DNA of 7,882 nucleotides from Candidatus Woesearchaeota archaeon (GTDB lineage: Archaea; Nanobdellota; Nanobdellia; Woesearchaeales; GW2011-AR9): contig JACPCC010000065.1 of assembly GCA_016179995.1 (NCBI GenBank), positions 1 to 7,882 of the forward strand, given 5' to 3'. Under the pieces are notes generated by a model that saw only the letters and a program-made list of their open reading frames with translations, was not told where the DNA came from and did no database searches. The translations under genes were made by a program, and so were the position numbers. Within the stretch, counting starts at the first letter, position 1; every line of letters starts with the position of its first letter. Shown here piece after piece: positions 5,033-7,882 of the stretch.

Positions 5033-5728
5033 CTACCTCAACCCCCACCTCTTAATTTTCCTATACAATGTCTCTGGTCTTATCTTCAAGCGTTTAGCAG
5101 TCTTACTAATATCTTTTTTATTCTCTTCAAGTGCTTTACTCAAAAATTGCTTTTCAAAATCTCTCTCTGCTTCTTTCCAAGTGCTTTCTTGATGTGGTAT
5201 AAACTTAGCTATATTCCTCGATAATCCTGGAATCTCAGCATACATCTTCTCCATCTGCCGAGGCTGAATGATATTTCTGTAATTCTCTAAAGTACTACGG
5301 ATGGTTTTGTCTACGTCTTTCTCAATTTCCTTCTCTTGAGCGGTTCCAATACTGTCAATAGATTTAAATTGCTCTTTAACATGAAAATCTTCTATGTCAA
5401 TATCTAATGAATTTATGACCCTATGAATGCTGCGCCTATTTATCTTCAAAGAGCGTGCCAGCTGGGATATATTGCCCAAATGCACCCGCAACTCTTTCTT
5501 TAAGAATTCTTTTTGAAAAAACTTTTTAGCTGCAGAAAAAGTTAGATGCGTGGGAACGTAAATCTGCATACTTTGAGGATTTTTTAGTTTATCTGTGATA
5601 TCTGATTCTATCTTAGGAATTGTTATACCCCAATTACGGCTCATAGATTCTTCAAGCAAAGGGCTAACTTTTTCTTTTAATGTTTCTTCCAGATCCTTCT
5701 TTTTTTCGTCGTGGTTATTGTCTCCCAT
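5033..5728 (-). CDS. DNA-binding regulator with two Fis-like helix-turn-helix motifs
   Basis: A 231-residue protein. Its C-terminus (187-231) has the Fis/NtrC-type HTH pattern: FEKQFLSKAL, then ISKTAKRLKI, then ETLYRKIKRWGL. A second, related motif sits at 67-108 (FQKEFLKKEL, ISQLARSLKI, RRSIHRVINSL), so the protein looks like an internal duplication joined by a helical linker (110-185) rich in Glu and Lys. There is no AAA+ sigma-54 activator domain. The N-terminal 30 residues are highly charged. Bacterial relatives bind inverted operators as dimers; one chain with two motifs could bind both arms. It overlaps the upstream membrane-protein gene by 52 nt, so translation is probably coupled. An alternative start is Met29 at 5644. 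Target unknown; the promoter inverted repeat at 6186-6237 is the best candidate. Confidence 0.75.
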   Translation of the reverse strand: MGDNNHDEKKKDLEETLKEKVSPLLEESMSRNWGITIPKIESDITDKLKNPQSMQIYVPTHLTFSAAKKFFQKEFLKKELRVHLGNISQLARSLKINRRSIHRVINSLDIDIEDFHVKEQFKSIDSIGTAQEKEIEKDVDKTIRSTLENYRNIIQPRQMEKMYAEIPGLSRNIAKFIPHQESTWKEAERDFEKQFLSKALEENKKDISKTAKRLKIRPETLYRKIKRWGLR

Positions 5729-6126
5729 AATAAACTTCCCGTTGGCAGGCCATAAATAAATATTAATGACAGCAAAAGCATTTTGTATTGTTGATTGAAT
5801 TCAAGCGGTGGAATTATCTGCATTATAATATAAGCTCCTAAAAAATAAAGATAATTTGCTAGTTCCAAATATTTATTCTTGGAAGCGATATTGACCAGGA
5901 ATAATATCAACGATAAAATTAATAGTGGTATGGCCAGGATAAGATTTCCCCTTAGCGAATTAAAGATTATAATAATTATAATTAGATTGATTATAGTCTT
6001 TACCGCAAAAATATATTTTCTACCTGTTACAATTTCTTCTTGCACTAGAGAAGCGAGAACAAATCCTAAGGGCAATCCTAATAATGATACTAACAAAGCC
6101 AGCCAGGGCATGAACTGTTCAAACAT
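5677..6126 (-). CDS. Five-TM integral membrane protein, unknown function
   Basis: I do not recognise this protein. From the Met at 6126 it has 149 residues and about five membrane helices (6-28, 38-57, 61-80, 88-106, 115-133), with a basic C-terminal tail (KKRRIWKKH) that should be cytoplasmic. The start at 6126 is preferred because AGAGGT lies 7 nt before it, the clearest ribosome binding site in the window. An upstream ATG at 6201 would add 25 polar residues but sits upstream of the predicted transcription start. The last 52 nt encode the start of the HTH regulator in another frame. A membrane protein coupled to a DNA-binding protein suggests a sensor or anchor with its regulator, but no ligand domain is visible. 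Confidence 0.7.
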   Translation of the reverse strand: MFEQFMPWLALLVSLLGLPLGFVLASLVQEEIVTGRKYIFAVKTIINLIIIIIIFNSLRGNLILAIPLLILSLILFLVNIASKNKYLELANYLYFLGAYIIMQIIPPLEFNQQYKMLLLSLIFIYGLPTGSLLWETITTTKKRRIWKKH

Positions 6127-6133
6127 CTGAGTT

Positions 6134-6139
6134 ACCTCT
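6134..6139 (-). promoter_or_regulatory. Ribosome binding site deciding the start of the five-TM protein
   Basis: The minus strand reads AGAGGT followed by AACTCAG and then the ATG at 6126. The spacing of 7 nt is typical for a Shine-Dalgarno site. Most other genes here look leaderless, so this unit is unusual in having a leader of about 30 nt. Confidence 0.65.
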
Positions 6140-6185
6140 TTTTTGTTTTGCTCTCTAATTTTCTGCTGATAAAGATTTATTCTTA

Positions 6186-6237
6186 ATATAGTAAACGACA
6201 AAATTAATGCATTAGAGTAACCTGTAGTTTACTATAT
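6186..6237 (-). promoter_or_regulatory. Promoter with nested inverted repeats, probable operator of the membrane protein-HTH unit
   Basis: ATATAGTAAAC (6186-6196) and GTTTACTATAT (6227-6237) are perfect inverted copies, 30 bp apart. Between them, almost at the centre, is the palindrome TAATGCATTA (6205-6214). The proximal arm runs into the likely TATA box (ACTATATTAA on the minus strand). Transcription would then start near 6160, giving a leader that holds the ribosome binding site. A repressor bound to the arms would block TBP. Autoregulation by the double-HTH protein is inferred. Confidence 0.6.
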
Positions 6238-6298
6238 GGTGAGCGACACTATTTTATGATTTGCTCCTATCACTCACTGATATTAGGACATTTAATTC

Positions 6299-7354
6299 TT
6301 ATTCTTCAACTGAACTTTCCTTCATCTCTCTTCTGAAATTATCCAAAAAGCGTTCCCAGTCTTTTTCTTTGATAACTGCTCCGCAAGCTTCAGGATGACC
6401 ACCGCCCCTGCCTTCAATTCCTTCTAAAGATTTTGTTAAAATAGGAAGAACGGGTGTTTTAGACCTCAAACTGCATTTCATTTCTCCTGACTTATTACGG
6501 CAGATGATGATAGTTTTGTTAGGATTTAAAGCTGAAAGCTCATTGGATATTTCTGTGGTAAAAGACCACTCTTCATCATAAGAAAAAACAACTAGTTTAT
6601 TTTTATTTATCTCTTTATTTGCTCTTTTTAAAAGTGCTTCAAATTTAAGGTTAGCTTGTTCAAAACGTTTCCAAATAAATTTTCCTTGAGCTGTTTCTTG
6701 TTTAAGTATTTCATCGGGAGATTCTATTCTAGTCAATACTTTTATACTCTTTAAGATTTCAGAATGTTTGCCTTTAAGAAGGAAATAAAGAATCTTTACT
6801 AATTTTCCAACCGGTTGTTTGTAGATAGCATCAGCCAAATCTGTCTCTTTAGCTAATAAATGAGGATATTTTTCTATAAATTGGGGCATAAAATCAGGCA
6901 TATGCCAATCTCCTAAACAACCAGCTGTAGTTATCCACAAATCCGCAGGATCATTAGTTACTTGATAGACCATTCGATTAGTGGGAATATAAGCATCTTT
7001 GTCTTTTAAGCGAGGATTATAATAATGTACATTTTCTATTTTCTGCGGGGGATGATGATCTATCCAGAAGATAGGAAGTTTTACTTTATCTACAAATTCT
7101 TGCTCCATCAAAGGAATATCTAAAATAAATACTTTATCAGCATTAACTTCAGCTACTTTTTGTGCTAAAGACACATCTACAACTGAAGATGATTTAAGCA
7201 TGTAACCGCGGCCTTTTTTGTATTTGCGGTAAAGTAAGAGAAATGAGCTCAAACCATCAGCATCATCATCGTAAATAAAGAAGGGGTTTTGAGCTGTTTC
7301 TAATTCTTCACACAGCTGATTAATCTCTTCAGAGTTTAGCAATGGATTGACCAT
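6299..7354 (-). CDS. DHH/RecJ-like phosphoesterase with DHHA1 domain
   Basis: A 351-residue member of the DHH superfamily, whose members hydrolyse phosphodiester bonds with Mn(II) (RecJ and GAN exonucleases, nanoRNases, c-di-AMP phosphodiesterases). Motif I is DDDADG (29-34), motif II Asp79 in FILDIP, motif III IDHHPP (98-103) and motif IV GD (148-149), all in the RecJ order. The DHHA1 signature GRGGGHPEACG (315-325) lies near the C-terminus. All metal and substrate residues I would expect are present. At 351 residues it lacks the extra OB-fold of bacterial RecJ and fits the compact archaeal forms. It is leaderless by its TATA position. The nucleic-acid substrate cannot be decided from sequence; a repair or RNA-degradation role is likely. 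Confidence 0.85.
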   Translation of the reverse strand: MVNPLLNSEEINQLCEELETAQNPFFIYDDDADGLSSFLLLYRKYKKGRGYMLKSSSVVDVSLAQKVAEVNADKVFILDIPLMEQEFVDKVKLPIFWIDHHPPQKIENVHYYNPRLKDKDAYIPTNRMVYQVTNDPADLWITTAGCLGDWHMPDFMPQFIEKYPHLLAKETDLADAIYKQPVGKLVKILYFLLKGKHSEILKSIKVLTRIESPDEILKQETAQGKFIWKRFEQANLKFEALLKRANKEINKNKLVVFSYDEEWSFTTEISNELSALNPNKTIIICRNKSGEMKCSLRSKTPVLPILTKSLEGIEGRGGGHPEACGAVIKEKDWERFLDNFRREMKESSVEE

Positions 7355-7375
7355 ATTTGTATAATTGCGCCGTGG

Positions 7376-7385
7376 TTTTTAAAGG
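7376..7385 (-). promoter_or_regulatory. Putative TATA box of the DHH phosphoesterase gene
   Basis: CTTTAAAAAC on the minus strand is centred about 26 bp upstream of the ATG at 7354, with an AACC stretch before it that could act as a BRE. It predicts a leaderless transcript. The 115 bp between this gene and the one entering from the right show nothing else distinct. Confidence 0.45.
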
Positions 7386-7498
7386 TTTAGGCAAAGTTTG
7401 AGATGTACCCCTAGTATTACATTAATATTTTAAGCACTGTTCTTAAGATAACATCTAATTTACAGTTACTAATAAAAATAACCACCTTAAAAATTATA

Positions 7499-7882
7499 TT
7501 AATCCAATATCAACACAGGAAACCCAACTCTATTAAAACTGGCATCGGCTCCAAATGGTTCAATATTAATCTTTTTCAATTCTTGCGTTGTTAAATCAAA
7601 TGAAGAAAGTGTTTTAATTGTAGCTCCATCTGCTTCCGCAATAATAAGTTTTCCGTTATCTTCAGTAAGATACGCCCCTGGATTGTTACCCAAAATTTTA
7701 AATTCTTTAGGAATGGTCTGAGAACTTCCATCAGCAGATAATTGTAAAAACCAGATGCCACCGTTTACTTTAGAACCTATATAGATTGCATTTTCGCCAG
7801 GAAAAATATGAGCTTGAGCAAAGTCATCTAGAAACAAACTATCAAATATTATTGTAGCCTGACCGGTATTCAGATCATGTTT
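7499..7882 (-). CDS. C-terminal part of a beta-propeller-like protein (partial)
   Basis: The frame is open to the right edge of the window (128 codons visible) and ends with TAA at 7499, so only the C-terminus is present. An internal TTG at 7837 is not needed as a start because the frame continues upstream. The sequence alternates short hydrophobic strands with turns rich in Gly, Asn and Asp: a DLNTGQ turn, then PGENAIYIGSK, NGGIWFLQL, DNGKLIIAEA and DLTTQEL. This is the rhythm of WD40/PD40-type propeller blades. No catalytic motif is seen. Signal peptide or membrane anchor, if any, would lie outside the window. Propeller is a fold-level guess and no specific family is recognised. Confidence 0.6.
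   Translation of the reverse strand, partial: KHDLNTGQATIIFDSLFLDDFAQAHIFPGENAIYIGSKVNGGIWFLQLSADGSSQTIPKEFKILGNNPGAYLTEDNGKLIIAEADGATIKTLSSFDLTTQELKKINIEPFGADASFNRVGFPVLILD

Noticed and set aside
5879..6130. 83-residue open frame on the plus strand
   Set aside because: It is antisense to the membrane-helix region of the five-TM protein; its isoleucine run mirrors the AT-rich helix codons.
6127..6201. Upstream ATG at 6201 as the start of the five-TM protein
   Set aside because: It lies at the predicted promoter, has no ribosome binding site, and adds only polar residues, while the ATG at 6126 has AGAGGT 7 nt ahead.

Overview
The window looks like AT-rich DNA from an archaeon, probably a DPANN-type lineage such as Woesearchaeota or Pacearchaeota. 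The reasons are TATA-like boxes about 25-30 bp upstream of several start codons with almost no leader (leaderless genes), a tRNA-like gene followed by a plain T-run and carrying no encoded CCA, a RecJ/DHH-type phosphoesterase, an AAA_14/DUF4143 ATPase, and small zinc-ribbon and membrane proteins. The lineage is an inference; no ribosomal marker is present.

Left part (1-1312, minus strand). An aspartate carbamoyltransferase (PyrB-type) reading frame starts at 1312, has every classical catalytic motif, and then runs without a stop through a basic linker into what looks like the N-terminal lyase/HhH domain of a PolX (DNA polymerase beta) protein cut by the window edge. Inside the linker a different frame carries a 12-bp tandem repeat whose variation is mostly silent, so the reading-frame assignment here is in conflict.

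RNA region (about 1450-1800, plus strand). Three tandem units each begin with GCCAGC[AG]TCGCATA. The last is a tRNA-like gene (1667-1788), Ser-like by its G73 and acceptor, with perfect acceptor and T arms but an interior about 38 nt too long. The first two units are short and hairpin-centred and have no T arm.

Middle plus-strand block (1867-4964). It holds a tiny membrane protein, a 41-residue zinc ribbon, a 301-residue three-TM protein with a cysteine-containing extracytoplasmic domain, and a 491-residue ATPase with a PD-(D/E)XK-like C-terminus. The ATPase is flanked on both sides by copies, in the same orientation, of the 3' end of a Fis-like HTH gene. The left copy is a degraded fragment and the right copy is intact.

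Right minus-strand block (5033-7882). A gene entering from beyond the right edge (beta-propeller-like C-terminus) is followed by the DHH phosphoesterase and then a two-gene unit: a five-TM membrane protein overlapping by 52 nt a regulator with two Fis-like HTH motifs. An 11-bp perfect inverted repeat with a 10-bp palindrome near its centre sits on the promoter of that unit and is a good candidate operator for the regulator.
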